Positions 21,442-33,500 of a DNA stretch of 64,000 nt are shown piece after piece. The DNA is from Rutpela maculata. Taxonomy: Eukaryota > Arthropoda > Insecta > Coleoptera > Cerambycidae. Within the stretch, counting starts at the first letter, position 1. Each line of letters begins with the position of its first letter. The stretch spans positions 24,502,234-24,566,233 of the forward strand of contig OW386293.2 of the NCBI GenBank assembly GCA_936432065.2, read 5' to 3'. The notes under the pieces were generated by a model, which had not been told where the DNA came from, ran no database searches, and worked only from the letters and a program-made list of their open reading frames with translations. Both the position numbers and the translations under genes were made by a program.

Positions 21442-22064
21442 TCATTCATTCATTCAAAAACAATTGGTATTTAAAATTCATACACCGCGCAATGACGCGC
21501 TCACCCTGTACCAGTGCGCTTAGCCGATAACCTGATTCTAAACTAAACGTAAACAACTAACATGGCTGTTTCTGCCCGAACATTGGCAAAACAAGTGTTA
21601 ACTGAGAAACTTATGACTTTCATGTAATTAAATCCCAGGCATAAAGTGATTGAAAACGCACACAACGTTACGCGGCACCTAACTGCCTACATTTTACAAT
21701 ACTGGGAAAAGGTTTCACTACCGCTTTGCCCTGTTTTAGACGCCCGCATACGCTGACAATTTATCAACAAATTAATTTAAGCAGTATGAGCCATGCTAAT
21801 TACCAACAAACTCTGAAGGTTCCTAGTACCATGAGGGAGTCGAACATTCTTCCAAGGTATAGTAATAATAAGGTAACATGCTACTTAAATTAACCGAATC
21901 AAACTTTATACCATAAAGATATAATTATAAATGCATTGTGTCGCTCCTATGCGCTCAATGAAGAAATGTTCCTACCACTTAAGTACAGGACAAGGTAAGA
22001 TATAATAAAAAGAACCACGCATACAGGGTTCGCCCCGAAAAGTACTATTTACCCGTTACAAAGC

Positions 22065-22161
22065 CAAGGGCACATAACTATACTAAGGAGTCCTTATTAA
22101 GGCTGTGGAGTCCTAAGTAACACTAGAACAGGAGCGCCACAATAGATCCACGGGGGCGTGG
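22065..22161 (+). pseudogene. LINE-R fragment trapped between two inverted elements
   Basis: It matches 42294-42400 in unit B (aagccaagggcacata...) and directly continues 18689-18929 once the 18930-22060 insertion is removed. It forms the centre of a multi-kilobase imperfect palindrome. Confidence 0.75.
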
Positions 22162-23409
22162 TGTATAACGGCTATTTAGTACTTTTCGGGGCGAACCCTG
22201 TATGCGTGGTTCCTTTTATATACCTTACCTTTGTTCTGGACTTAAGGGACGAGAGCATTCCTTCATTGTGTAAGTGGGAGAGACACGACACAGTATAATT
22301 ATATCCTTGTTATATGGAATTTGATTCGATTGATTTATGTAGGTAACAATTACCCTATTATTGTACCTTGAAAGAGGTGTTCGACTCCCTCATTGCACTA
22401 GGAACCTTCACGGGGCAAAACGGTAATGAAATCCTTTTCTCAGTTCTGTAAAATGTGGGCAGATAGGTGCCGCGCAATGTCATGATTATTTTCAATCACC
22501 TCATGTCCCAGACTTAATTGCATTTGAGTCATACATTTCTCAGTAAACACCTGGTCACGTCGATATTTGGCAGAAATCGCCATGTTAGTTGTTTACGTTT
22601 GAAAACAGGTTACCGGCCGAGGCACCCTCGGTACGGGTTGCCCACGTCATTGCGCGATGTACAAATTTTAATTACAAATTGTTTTTTAACACGGATCTTT
22701 AACGAACAAGGATTCGATTTCGGATAAATCGGGTTTGGAAGGAACTAACGCCCATTTTCGAAGCTGTTGGGGCGCTGAGCAGATGGGCTGGATAAACCCT
22801 CCTAGTGAAATTGATAGTTGATATTTAAAGAAAGGGCCATTCTGTGAGAAGATACGTTTAAATTTTGTTTTGCCATGTAGGCGGGTTGTTAATTGTTTTT
22901 CGTTGCGGTCACGATATTTCTTGTTTTTTTTTTTGTAGATTTGCCGGCCCAACTTGCCATTTTACTATCTTGCTATCTTACTAGCTTACTATCCTACGAT
23001 TTTATTATATTATGGTCTTACTGCCGCGTGATCTCATGATCCTGTAATTTATGATACCTTGATATATGATAGAACTGTTGCACTGCTGGAGACGTTGTGT
23101 TGCTTAATAATTTATCCGTCCGTTGGATAACTACAGTCGCTGCTGCCCTGTCGCTGAGTTAGATGCCGTGCTTGAGAACCCTTGTTATAGCCCGTTAAAC
23201 AGGAAGGATTAGCCCTGGGAAACTTAGTGCCGTGAGGCGCCGATTGCCGACGATAAGGACTATTCCAGACTAATCCAATTTTTTTCATCCAGAGACGACT
23301 ATGTGAAATTCCAACCTTTGATTATATTATAAACGTCGTCCGAGACGGTGTCGTTATTCATAAACTATATCAGTTTTTCAAATATTTTTTGCTAAATCTC
23401 AAAGCCAAT

Positions 23410-24615
23410 GGGCCTTTCCCGCTATTTTTTTTTATTGTGTTATGGGAAAGATCCTATCAAAATATTACTAAAAATGAATTTTAATTTTTTTTCCGAACTC
23501 ACAAAATACTACAGAAAATATTCAAATATTACCTAAATCAACAGCAGATTTAAACGATAGCATTCAATCGGCAATGTGACGTCATCATAACCACACCAAT
23601 CAAATATGATCTTAAACCGCTGCCAGAATTAGCTATAAAGGGGCATTCCCAAACGATCTTACTTGCTTTCTGTTTTCCATATCTTGCAATTCTATTGGTG
23701 CCTGAAGTACATTTATGAGGAACCACCAATAGAATCTCGTAAAGTAAAGTGCTAACGTTTAATTGAGAACGTCCGTTTATAATCCCGATTGACATTGCGT
23801 AAACGTAAATGTTGTGATTTCAATCTAAAGAGACAAATAAAGTATAAAATCAAGCCCACTAAAAGGAAGTTAGTAACAATATACACATACGTTAAAATGA
23901 TCTTCACAACAGAAAAATCCAGGAGCAGTATAAACAACACCAGGAACTTTTGCAACTTTCCACCACAATTTTCGAATTTTCAAATTTGTTGGGACGCGCA
24001 AAAATAACTTGATAGTATTTTCACTAGTGATTGGACACACTGGTACATAACAAATCCCTGTAAGCGGCATTTTCTAATTATAAAATAAAATTACGTAAAT
24101 ATCGTATCAAACATAAACAATAGAAAGTGAGGTTATCGAATATGATTTGAGCATTTCAGTACAGCGTTGCCAGATGACACTGATATTATACCACATGTGA
24201 ACCAAAACGATCAAAAATAGAGAATATCAACACGATATATGGATTTTAGACAGCGAAAGGTTGACAGAATTTTTGCTTTTATTTATCAGGTTAACGAGGA
24301 GTACGCTGTAATGAAAAAAATGTACTATTCAAAGTAGACAGTTGATATCGGAAATACGATGTTCACATAAAAAGACATACACCTGGCAATAGACAACTCC
24401 CTTTAAAAATACGACTTTTTATTGGTCTGACGTTGCAAGCTCGCGCCTTAGAACTCATGTTTCAAATTAAGTGAAATAAAACTGATTTTGTAAAGTAAAT
24501 ATTTGGTAGAACATACAAAATTGCCCGAAACTAAATTAATATAAAATTATATTACAGTTTATTATATGGTTTGGTCGTGGTGAAATAGTAAAATTCAGTC
24601 ATGCGGGAAAGGCCC
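23410..24615 (-). mobile_element. THAP-carrying DNA transposon, copy 1
   Basis: The ends GGGCCTTTCCCGC and GCGGGAAAGGCCC are perfect inverted repeats. Flanks are AAT/ATT, compatible with an AT target duplication. A second full copy lies at 48423-49652. The element encodes only a THAP exon on the minus strand and no visible catalytic domain. An ISL2EU-type origin (THAP domain, 2-bp duplication) is a guess from general knowledge. Confidence 0.7.
23891..24070 (-). CDS. THAP zinc-finger exon (copy 1)
   Basis: It opens with MPLTGICYVPVC and ends GFFCCEDHFN. The C-x4-C near the start and the C-x2-H with following F are the THAP C2CH zinc ligands, and the spacing (about 40 residues) fits. W in the KLWWKVAKVP segment matches the conserved tryptophan. 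The exon of exactly 60 codons stops at a consensus donor (AAC|GTATGT). A pyrimidine-rich acceptor (TTTGTCTCTTTAG, just above 23824) could lead to a short second exon. It is a DNA-binding module without transposase domain in this element. Confidence 0.7.
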
Positions 24616-25053
24616 ATTTATTTATAATTTTAGTCAGATAATTTAATTTGTTCAACAATTTAGTAAGTTCCACGTTGAATGTGAACCAAAAATAGTACTA
24701 TTTAAGGGGGCCATAGAACGAAACACATGTAAAATTTAATAAGCTACTAGTATTTTATGCTCATTGAGTACATTCTTACCCTTAGAGAGAAACTTATTGT
24801 GCCATATACATTTTTACTGTTATTAAATCTAATTTGAGGAGCCAACCTTAACTTTGTGTTTTTTTGAAATACCTGCAAGTCTAATAGGCTAGGACAGGCA
24901 AATTTTTTCTTAATCTTAACGTCAACAGGATTAAGTGGCGCCTACTTTTTTGAAGACTTTAATAATTAAATTTCCAAAGATCCTTACCCACACCCAATGC
25001 CTCCGACGAGAGAGCTGCCGCTTAGCAAAGTATAATTCCCCCTGGGGGTTATA

Positions 25054-25882
25054 ACTTGAATATGCCTCACTTATTTGGAATTCAGGCTATAATAAATATT
25101 GTAATTGCATAGAGAATATACAACTGCGTTACTTAAAATTCGTTTCATACAAAATTGATCATGTATATCCCACTCTTGGCAGAGTTGGCTTCGAACATGG
25201 ACAGTTGCTAAATAGATTTGGTTTTCTTAGTTTACACGACTGCAGGAAACTTTGTTCTCTTTTGTTTTTGCACAAATTAATTTTTAATCTCATCTATTGC
25301 TACCGGCACGGTAGCTCAATCGATTAAGGCGTATTGAGTAGCGAATACGCTGATCGACTGCCTACCGGCTCTGGGTTCGACCCCCAGCCCCGGTATTGAC
25401 AACACCGGTGGGTGTGGATGTATGTCTGCGTTTTTCCAAATGTGTAACCCCCTTCCGCACAGCCTTGGCTATGGATTTGGGGGTTGTCTACTATCTGTGG
25501 TGTGTTTATGTTTAATATCTTGAATAAGTTCAATTGCCATGCCCCCTCATTTGAAAGGCATAATCATAAAACGTTTTATCTTCCCACTCCACGAACAAAT
25601 GTTCTGATGTTCTCTCCTTTATTTTTTATGTGTAACACTTACATGTCTATTGAAGAACAGCTTGATATATTTTACTGAATATTCCAAATATTAAGTGTAG
25701 TAATTTGTAATTTTGTTTTAATATACATTTAATCTGTTAGTGTATTATGCCTGTTTATAATCGGTTCTTTTCCTTTTTGCCTGTTTGTATATTTTTTACC
25801 ATTAGGTATAAATTATTGTGTTTTTTCCCACCCCGTAATTGGTTTTTACTGTGGGTTGGTGTAACTATATAAATAAATAAAT
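25054..25882 (+). pseudogene. LINE-J 3' end (unit B)
   Basis: The same C-terminal frame as LINE-J in unit A from EYASLIWN onward, without the 685-bp insertion, ending at ATAAATAAATAAAT (about 25869-25882). It is interrupted by a tRNA-like SINE at 25301-25512. Confidence 0.75.
25301..25512 (+). mobile_element. tRNA-derived SINE
   Basis: Present in unit B and absent at the same point in unit A. It starts TACCGGCACGGTAGCTCAAT, with an A-box-like TAGCTCAATCG at 25312-25322 and a B box GGTTCGACCCC at 25374-25384. The first six bases TACCGG can pair with CCGGTA near 25390-25395, as in an acceptor stem. The body after the tRNA-like head has a GGATTTGGGGGTTGTC segment. Presumably Pol III-transcribed. 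Confidence 0.75.
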
Positions 25883-26627
25883 AAATGAAAGCTACAAAAA
25901 GAAATCTGGAAATCCTGCAAAAACTGTATGGGAAATAATAAACTCATCAAGGAAACAAAAAAATACACTATCAGAGATACCTATTCAGCAGAACAAATTC
26001 AATAACTTTTTTGTTGGTGTTGCGGGAGGGGTTATTGGTGGTCTCCCGGTACTAGATATAGATCCGTTACAATATGTTAAACAAACAGACACACCAGAAC
26101 CTTTTTCAATTCGTGAGGTTACATACATTGAAGTAAGACACATACTAAATTCTCTGAAAAATAGTAACAGTAAGGATATACAAGGCTTAAATATAGCTCT
26201 AATCAAAATTATAATTCCATCAACAAAATTAATTAATGAAAGCTTACGGACCGAAATATTCCCAGATTTACTCAAGATCATGTCAGTTATCCCAGTTTTC
26301 AAAAAAGGCAATCCAGAGCACATAAATAATTATAGACCAATTTCTGTTCTCCTTATTCTTGCTAAAATTTTCGAAAAAATTATGAAAATTCAGATCACTG
26401 AATATCTAGAGACAAATAAAATAATATACAAATTCCAGTTTGGATTCTGTGAAAATCTATCAACAACGGATGCTATCATTAAGTTTACCAATTACCCCTT
26501 AGACTGCTTTGAAAAAGGATATTATTCCGCTTCCTTGTTTTGTGACCTCAGCAAAGCATTTGATTGTATCTCATATCTTAAACAAATACAACTTTAATAG
26601 GATAAGTACCAAACTTATCACATCTTA

Positions 26628-27144
26628 TAGTACAGTAAACGAAGCTCAAAATGGCGGCCAAATAAGAAAATTTTGGAGAGTTTGGGATATATGGACCTTT
26701 TATGTAAAAACATGCGCTAATCACGGAAAAAATACTAAAAAAATTCCAAACATGTAGCAACATGTTCTTTTATATATTTTTTTAGCAAAAAAATGCAAAT
26801 ATATCATAAATATATATATATAGCATTTTTTTGAAAAAAATACAAGAATAAAAAGTGTTTAAAATCGCATTTTCCATATGACCATGGCATTAGATTTGTA
26901 ATTTTCCCCTTAGTTTTCCGAAAAAACGGAAAAACTAACATTATTATATAATTATATAGTTTTCCTCAATTACCTCGCTATCTATGCATTTTTTCAAAAA
27001 ATGTTATGAGAACGAAAAGTGTTTAGAATTGCATTTCCCATATGGCTATGCTATTAGATTTGCAAGTTTATCTTTAGTTTTATGTTAGTAAATATCCCAA
27101 ACCCTCCAAAATTTTCCCTGCCATTTCCTTCGTTTACTGTACTA
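26628..27144. mobile_element. MITE with TTA duplication (unit B copy)
   Basis: Same element and same site as 8478-8987, with the same TAGTACAGTAAACG ends and TTA flanks. Inserted before the duplication. Confidence 0.8.
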
Positions 27145-27667
27145 TTATCTAGAAAATCGTATGCAATCAGTCAGATTAAATGGAATATCTTCTGAGGTGT
27201 TACAAATAAATTTGGGGTACCAAAGGGTTCAATTTTGGATCCAGTTTTATTCCTGATTTATATTAATGATGTTCCAAATGCCTTCGAGAATGTCAACTGC
27301 ATCTTTTATGCAGATGACTCGACCTTACAAATCTCTGACCCTAACTTGGAGAACTTAATGTTAACATTTGACAATGTATTATCTAATGCAAAAAAAATGG
27401 TTTACACCTAACGCTCTTGCACTTAATGAAAAAAAAACTGCAAAACTTTTGTCAAGTACACTTTGTACTTGTACAAAATTTCTAGGTGTCATTGATCCAT
27501 CTTTACGATGGAATGATCATGTTAATTATCTTGCTGAACAACTATCAAAAGGTATAGACAGTTGTCAAATTCAGTTCCCTCGGATGTATTAAAAACTGCG
27601 TATTATGCATTATGTCACTCTCGACTATCTTATGTCATTCTCGCCGGGGGGCATTCTTCTGGTAGAC

Positions 27668-28398
27668 TGTAACGGTTTGTTGTCGGGTAGCTGGTTCGCA
27701 GATTAATCAGGGTCCAGATTAGTTAATAAGACAACCCAATAAAGATATAAACAATTTATTTACTTTTCCAAACAGGTAATGTGTGGCAGTGATACATAAC
27801 ATACAGGTACAGGTTATATGTCCGTATCTTTTACGGTTCTTAGGACAACATTTTCTATTATCTGAGAGAGAGAGAGAGAGTGTAACGATTGCGATGCGAC
27901 GTTTGTTGTTGCTACGGGAGTGGCATCGGGCGTCGGTGAATATCGTCGACTCAAGAAGTTTCCCAGTTCAACACGCTGTAGGAGGTCTCCAGGTCAGGCT
28001 CATTCGCTCTGGTTTTGGCGGCAAAACGGCGCTGGGGAATGACTAATGACTCGAGGGGTCCCAGTTCAACAAGCTGTAGGATACCCAGGGTCAGATTGCA
28101 TTCGTTCCGTCGTGTTTGCGTCGGGAGATGTGCAAAACTGTAATATGTCCAGCTCAGCACGCTGTAGACAGATTGGCAGAATTATCCACTCTGAATTATG
28201 TTGATTTGCGGCCGGGCTTTTATATCCGAGAATCCTAGCTTACTGGTGACGTAGAACTGCGTATAGTTTAGTGTCGTGTGCAAATCCATGCCTCTAGACG
28301 GGAGATGGGTAGATTTGCGGGCCGTGTGCACATTGGTGTCGAGTGTAAATCCGGAATCTTAGTAATGGAGCAGGAATTTAAAGAATGCTTCATTACAA
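27668..28398 (-). mobile_element. Solo LTR (731 bp), AGAC duplication
   Basis: Ends TGTAACGG...CATTACA, flanked by AGAC (27664-27667, 28399-28402). Unit A has the empty site GGTAGACATAGAATT at about 9499. On the minus strand a TATAAAAGC box (28216-28224) precedes AATAAA (27755-27760) by about 460 bases, a sensible U3-R layout. It contains about three copies of a degenerate unit with CCCAGTTCAACACGCTGTAG. Confidence 0.85.
28216..28224 (-). promoter_or_regulatory. TATA box of the solo LTR
   Basis: TATAAAAGC on the minus strand inside the LTR, upstream of the polyadenylation signal at 27755-27760. Likely the U3 promoter. Confidence 0.55.
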
Positions 28399-28794
28399 GA
28401 CATAGAATTTTGAGTCTCCAGAGGAGGGCAGTCAGGATTGTGGGTGGTTTAGGATACCGGGATGACACTAAACACCTCTTTATTTCACTCAAAATACCTA
28501 GCATTTACGCGTTACAATGTATTACACATGTTCATAATAACTTACTTACTTTTAACACATTATAGAGATAACATAAGAACCGAATTCACAAAGCTAATTA
28601 GAGGACAAACTGGTGTTAATTACCATGGTATTAAATTATACAATTTATTAGATGACCGTATTAGAATTTTACCTAAACAAAAATTTAGGTCTACAATAAA
28701 AGATTTTCTGATAAAAAATGCATTTATCTCAAACGAAGATATAGTGAGAGAAATTGTAAACCTGTAATTTTATTTCTTTAGTGTAGTGCATGTT

Positions 28795-29255
28795 TTTTAG
28801 AACGAATCATAACAGACTAACACTTCCAAATAAGGTATTATTAAACAAGGATTCTACAAGTGTAACGAACTCTACAAAGTTCCTAGGAATCTACTTCGAT
28901 TCCAATTTAACCTGAACACTGCTGCTGACCTATGTACCAAACTTTCATCAGTTTGTCTTGGCTAAGTATGTAGCCTACACCTGCTAACTTTAGCCGGAAT
29001 TTATATATTTCAATGTATTTTATTTTTAAGGAAACATCCAGATAAATTTGAGCATAACCTAATTTGCCGTGAGATTTCACGAGAGCTCATGATGACAATT
29101 ATCCCGTGCATACTTTATCCTTAACTAAAAAAGGACCACACTATGCATGCATATATCTTTACAACCATCTACCTAGAGATATAAAAACTATTTCGTATTT
29201 CACAAAGTTCAGAAAGGAAATTTTTAAGTACATCTGTAACACACCGTTGATGAAT
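28795..29255 (+). pseudogene. LINE-Y fragment with empty mariner site (unit B)
   Basis: Same segment as 9841-10290 of unit A (TLPNKVLLN, STKFLGIYFDSN). It runs uninterrupted across the TA at 29229-29230 where A carries the DD41D mariner. The 3' tail with CTAT repeats is deleted here. Confidence 0.7.
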
Positions 29256-29584
29256 ATTTAAGATCAATATAACAATTTACTTGTTATCTGTTTCTCCCTG
29301 TATCTTTTATATATTCAAATTATTTTATTTTCTTTACAGTTTTTAACTTGTGTATGTGTGAAATTTTTTTAAAAATACTTTAATGTTAGCTTTAAGATTT
29401 GCACCTTTTGACTTGTTTCAAACTTTTGTAACAAAAATTTGTTATGAAATAAATTTGTCTATCTATCTATTTTGGTTTTTTACTTTCTCATGAAAACATT
29501 CTTCAATACAGAATAGCTGTCCTGCAGCGGTAGAAATTTTGAAAATTTTCCCGAGTAAATCGTTTTAAATACTCAGCAACATCG

Positions 29585-29810
29585 ATTGTCCACCAAGATT
29601 GCCAAATTTAATGATGCTAGACTTCTTCCTGTGAAGAATTCAAGACCTATGCAAACAAGTCGGAGGCCTTCCAACAACTACAATATCCGTGCGGCTAGAG
29701 TTGAAATGTCACATGAAAGTCATGGAAAAAGTCTGGCTTTGCCACACAGCCAAAAGTGGGCATTTGGCTGAGAATGTATTACATACATACAGCAAACTGA
29801 AAATTATAAT
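29585..29810 (+). pseudogene. Mariner-type transposase C-terminal relic (unit B)
   Basis: Paralogue of 13080-13330. The frames show the same decayed catalytic-tail blocks and HLAENVLHTYSKL. No intact frame. Confidence 0.55.
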
Positions 29811-30149
29811 TGTAGATCAAGCAACCACATACTCTGAGGATAGGTGATTGCAAGGTAGTAAATGTTTTTAAATGGTTAGTGTCTTATTTTACTTATAATA
29901 TTGTATTTATATATTTGTCTTATTTAGAAGTTGATGTTATATCCACTCCTAGTTTCTAGTACTCTGTACTGACACGTATCGCACATTGTCTATTTTAATG
30001 TATCATGATGTTTATTAAAATTTAATTAAAGTGAAACAAGATGGTACATCTACATCTTGGAGTCCTCATGGAAAATACTAGCAACTGCGAATACACATGG
30101 CAAAATCGACAACTTGCTAGGCATGCAAAATTTGGCATGACAGAAATAT

Positions 30150-30440
30150 CATGAAATGTACAGATTAGATTTGCTAACATCCTAGTTTTCTCCATCTTTC
30201 TTTATGCCTTTGAGACATGAAATGTCAAAGAGACTGACAGACAGAGTATTGATGCTTTCAAGATGGAGACGTTTTACGAATTTTCATCGAACCAACAGCT
30301 CGTTTCTTAGAGCAGTTTTTAGTTCAGGGCAAACCCAATGGCACGAGGCAAAGAGATTTGCTGAGGCCGTATGCCTAACAGGCAACCACGACAGATGACA
30401 TGATGCCATACAACAAAGGAAGGTCAATTAGAATATGGAT
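30150..30440 (+). pseudogene. Endonuclease-RT LINE C-terminal relic (unit B)
   Basis: Paralogue of 13670-14060, slightly shorter, with FAEAVCLTGNHDR and the decayed YASETWT region. Non-functional. Confidence 0.5.
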
Positions 30441-30593
30441 TACAGAATATCTGTCAAGACATTAAGAATAAGAAAGGATATGCCATACATAACTTAAACA
30501 ATGCAATAATTTAACAAATACTTAAAAATAAAATTGTCAACTCTATTTAAACCCACAGAGAAATCTTTAAATATTGCTGTCAATGTTACATAC

Positions 30594-33500
30594 CTATGAT
30601 CAAATAACTTCTGTCCATCAACTCTACAGCCACAAAACCCCTTCCTTCCATTTCCTTGTCCTCTGGCCTTCTGACATTAACTGCTCTTTTGTTAATATCT
30701 TCCTCATCTCGCCCTTCCCTTCTAACACTTGTTACATCTCTGTCAACATAACTTGATTCCCACACCTCTTCAGGTCTAGCATCTGAGTGATTCCTGTTAA
30801 CATTATTCCCTTCATCCTGCACCGGTGATCTAGTCTTCAATGTACCTCTGTTATACATCCGATTATCTTCTCGCCATCTGTCATTAGATACACTCTTGTT
30901 AATATTGTCTTCCTCAATTTCCCGCCTGTATCTTTCAGCGTAACTTATTTCCCACTTATCCTGAGGTTTGACAATAGATGCATTTCGTTCTTCAGGCTCT
31001 TGAAATCTTTCGCCCAATAAATCTCTCCTTGAATAACTTCCCATGCTTTGCTCCTCAGATCTGACAGAGGCATCTCTCCTACTATAATCGACATCTCTCT
31101 CTTCCCGTAGTCTGGCACTAGATGCCCTTCGTTCTACAGGCTCTTCGAATCTTTCGCTTGATAAATCTCTTCTTGAATAACTTCCCATGCTTTGCTCCTC
31201 AGATCTGACAGAGGCATCTCTTCTACTATAATCGCCATCTCTCTCCCGCGATCTGGCACTAGATGCCCCTCGTTCTACAGGCTCTTCAAATCTTTCGCTT
31301 GATAAATCTCTCCTTGAATAACTTCCTATGCCTGGCTCCTCATGTCTAACATACGTATCTCTCCTATCATAACCGACATCTCTCTCCTCCTGTGACCCAA
31401 ATACCCCTCGTTCTACAGGCTCTTCAAATCTCTCGCTTATTAAATCTCTCCGTGAATAACTTCCCACGCTCTGGTCATCGGGTCTGACATACATACCTCC
31501 CCTACTATAACCGTTATCTCTCTCCTCTGATCTAGACGCACCTCGTCCTACAGGCTCTTCAAATCGCTTGCTCAATAAATCTCTCCTTGAATAATTTCCC
31601 ACGCTCTGCTTATCTGGTCTGACGTACGTATCTCTCCTACTATAACCGCCATCTCTCTCTTCCTGCGATCTAGATGCACATCGTTCCACAGGCTCTTCAA
31701 ATCTTCCAGTTAATAAATCGTGTCTTGAATAATATTCCTCAATCTGGTCTTCAGGTCTGAGATCAGACATACCCATACTAACATAACCTACATCCCTCTC
31801 TTCGCGTGATCTGACACTAGATCCAGACCTATCGATGTCACTTTGATATCTGTTAATAGTACTATCCTCAAAATGCCATTGTGATCTGTCGCCAAGATAA
31901 CTTCCCTCCACATATTCTTGTGACCTAACATCGGATGTACCTCTACTATAATAAGTGCCGTCCCTCCGATCTGGCAGAGTAGAAGCTAATGTACCTCTAT
32001 TAACATAATCTTCCTCTCTGTCTCTTTGTGATCTACTACTAGATACACTTCTGCTGGAATAACTTTCCTTCCTCCAATCCTGCGGTGTGGCAACAAACGT
32101 ACCTCTGTTAGCATGATCTTTTGCCCTCTGCTCAAGTGCTGTGATTGTTCTGTAATCTACCTCTTTTAGTTGTCCAGACGTACCTTTTTTCTCGCTCCGA
32201 TCTTGTGGCCTCGAACTACGTACATTTGAGTTACTTTTTTCCTTTTTCTGCTCTTTGTGGTTAGTAGCTGAGGTACCTCTGCCACTCTTTTCATCGTGCG
32301 CTCTTGGCCTCGTATTAGATGTATCCCTTCTCTCTTTACTTTGCGCTTGTGTTCTGGTACTAGAGTTGTCAACCTTATTATCTTTGGTTTGGGGTTTCCG
32401 CGCAAAACTGTTCGAATCTCTTTTATTACTACTCCCGCTCTGCTTGGCTGTTGGCTTATTTCCAGTACTTATCGCTTTCTGCGCGTGGGATCTGTTCAAA
32501 CTACTCCCTTTACTCTGTGAAACGGCACTTGATGGTGTACTTTTACGAGTGGGTGGTTGTGGTTTGGCAAAATAAGCATCACCGTCATTCTGTTTGCTTT
32601 GTTTTTCCACTGTGGCACCACGCGCATCTTTTCCATCGCTTCGACCACCCTTTGAGGCTCTATCCATATCTTTACCAAGCTTAGGTTGAGTGGCAGTAGA
32701 TTTCTCTTTACCAGACTGTTTGTCTGATACATTCGCTTCACTCTTCCTCTCTTGTGAAGCTGAACTAGATATACTGGTGCTAGTATTAGTCACGACTTTT
32801 TGTTGCGGTTTGACATTAGATGCGTCCCTGTTCTCCTTGCCTCGAATCGTCGTAGTGGATGAACTTTGCTCTGTCTGTTTCTGGGAATTGGCACTACTGC
32901 TGACTGGCATTCCGTTTGGTTTATAGCTCTGGGGTTTCTGGGCTGCATCTTTATCTTTTTCGTGGTTTTGCCATTCACTGTTCAGTTTTTCCTTGCTCTT
33001 TATAGTAGCTCTTTCGACTCTTTTTTTGTTATCGCACGTTTCAAAATAGAGCCGCAGGTCTTCAGGTTTTTTGTAGTTACCAATTCTACCAATGCAACAG
33101 ACAACACCTTTGGATATGCCACCAAGCAAACAGGATACTGCTTCTTCACCAGTTATATTCATGGCAGTCAATATTTTCATTTTCGAATCATAATAATTAA
33201 CATACGTTCCATTGGGCCTCATCTGTCTCTTAATCATTCTTCTCAATAGAAAGCCATAATCGTTTTCAGCAGGGAACGCTTCAATTAGTTTTTTCTTCCA
33301 TTGCTCCCATTTAAATGTTTTTGCAATATTACTGAAAAATGAATAGATTTCGCTCAAGTCTTTCAGATTTTCCAAAACCTTATTTATGGTCATCAAGTCA
33401 GTCCAATCATTTTTCTTCTTCATCATATCCACCATCAACAACCACTCCTCTAATTCCTTGATACGTTTGGCTTCGTATAAGAGGCTATCTCCAAAGTTAA

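Larger units (their letters stand above)
18930..22060 (-). mobile_element. 3.1-kb LTR-like element, AAGC duplication (inverted copy 1)
   Basis: Flanking AAGC at 18926-18929 and 22061-22064. Unit B has the uninterrupted LINE-R sequence with one AAGC (about 42290). Read on the minus strand the element starts TGTAACGGGTAAATAG and ends GGGGTTATA. This resembles the TGTAACG start and 4-bp duplication of the solo LTRs at 1188 and 27668. It contains two nested LINE fragments (20160-20570, 20571-21441). A second copy lies inverted at 22162-25053. A long solo LTR is the likeliest reading. Confidence 0.65.
6407..22161 (+). repeat. Unit A of a large direct duplication
   Basis: Sequence from 6407 (acttgaatatg) is repeated, with scattered differences, from 25054 onward (unit B, to about 42400). 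The shared order is: LINE-J 3' end, LINE-X, LINE-Y, transposase relic, LINE tail, Gag exon, LINE-R. Unit A carries private insertions at 6761-7445, 10293-12606, 17776-18684 and 18930-22060. Unit B lacks each of these. Confidence 0.85.
22162..25053 (+). mobile_element. LTR-like element, inverted copy 2, at the A/B junction
   Basis: It begins TGTATAACGGC and ends GGGGGTTATA. Its sequence is the reverse complement of 18930-22060 over most of the length (shared blocks GGGGCGAACCCTGTATGCG near one end, GCCTCCGACGAGAGAGCTGC near the other). It hosts a THAP element at 23410-24615. The left neighbour is the end of unit A and the right neighbour the start of unit B; no matching target duplication is present, so one end was probably produced by the rearrangement. 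Confidence 0.6.
25886..28790 (+). pseudogene. LINE-X reverse transcriptase relic (unit B)
   Basis: Paralogue of 7706-9840 with the same domain order (FKKGNPEHINNYRP, FCDLSKAFDCIS, FYADDSTLQ, RRAVRIVGGLGYRDD). It is longer at the C-terminus (RGQTGVNYHGIKLYNLL, STIKDFLIKNAF), where unit A has a small deletion. Interrupted by a MITE and a solo LTR, with additional frameshifts. Confidence 0.8.

Noticed and set aside
18930..22060. Treating the inverted pair as one large foldback transposon
   Set aside because: Copy 1 has its own AAGC duplication and the sliver between the copies is LINE-R sequence continuous with both sides, so these are two separate insertions.
25301..25395. tRNA gene
   Set aside because: A and B boxes are present but the anticodon arm and length do not form a proper tRNA, and it is followed by a SINE body and absent from unit A.
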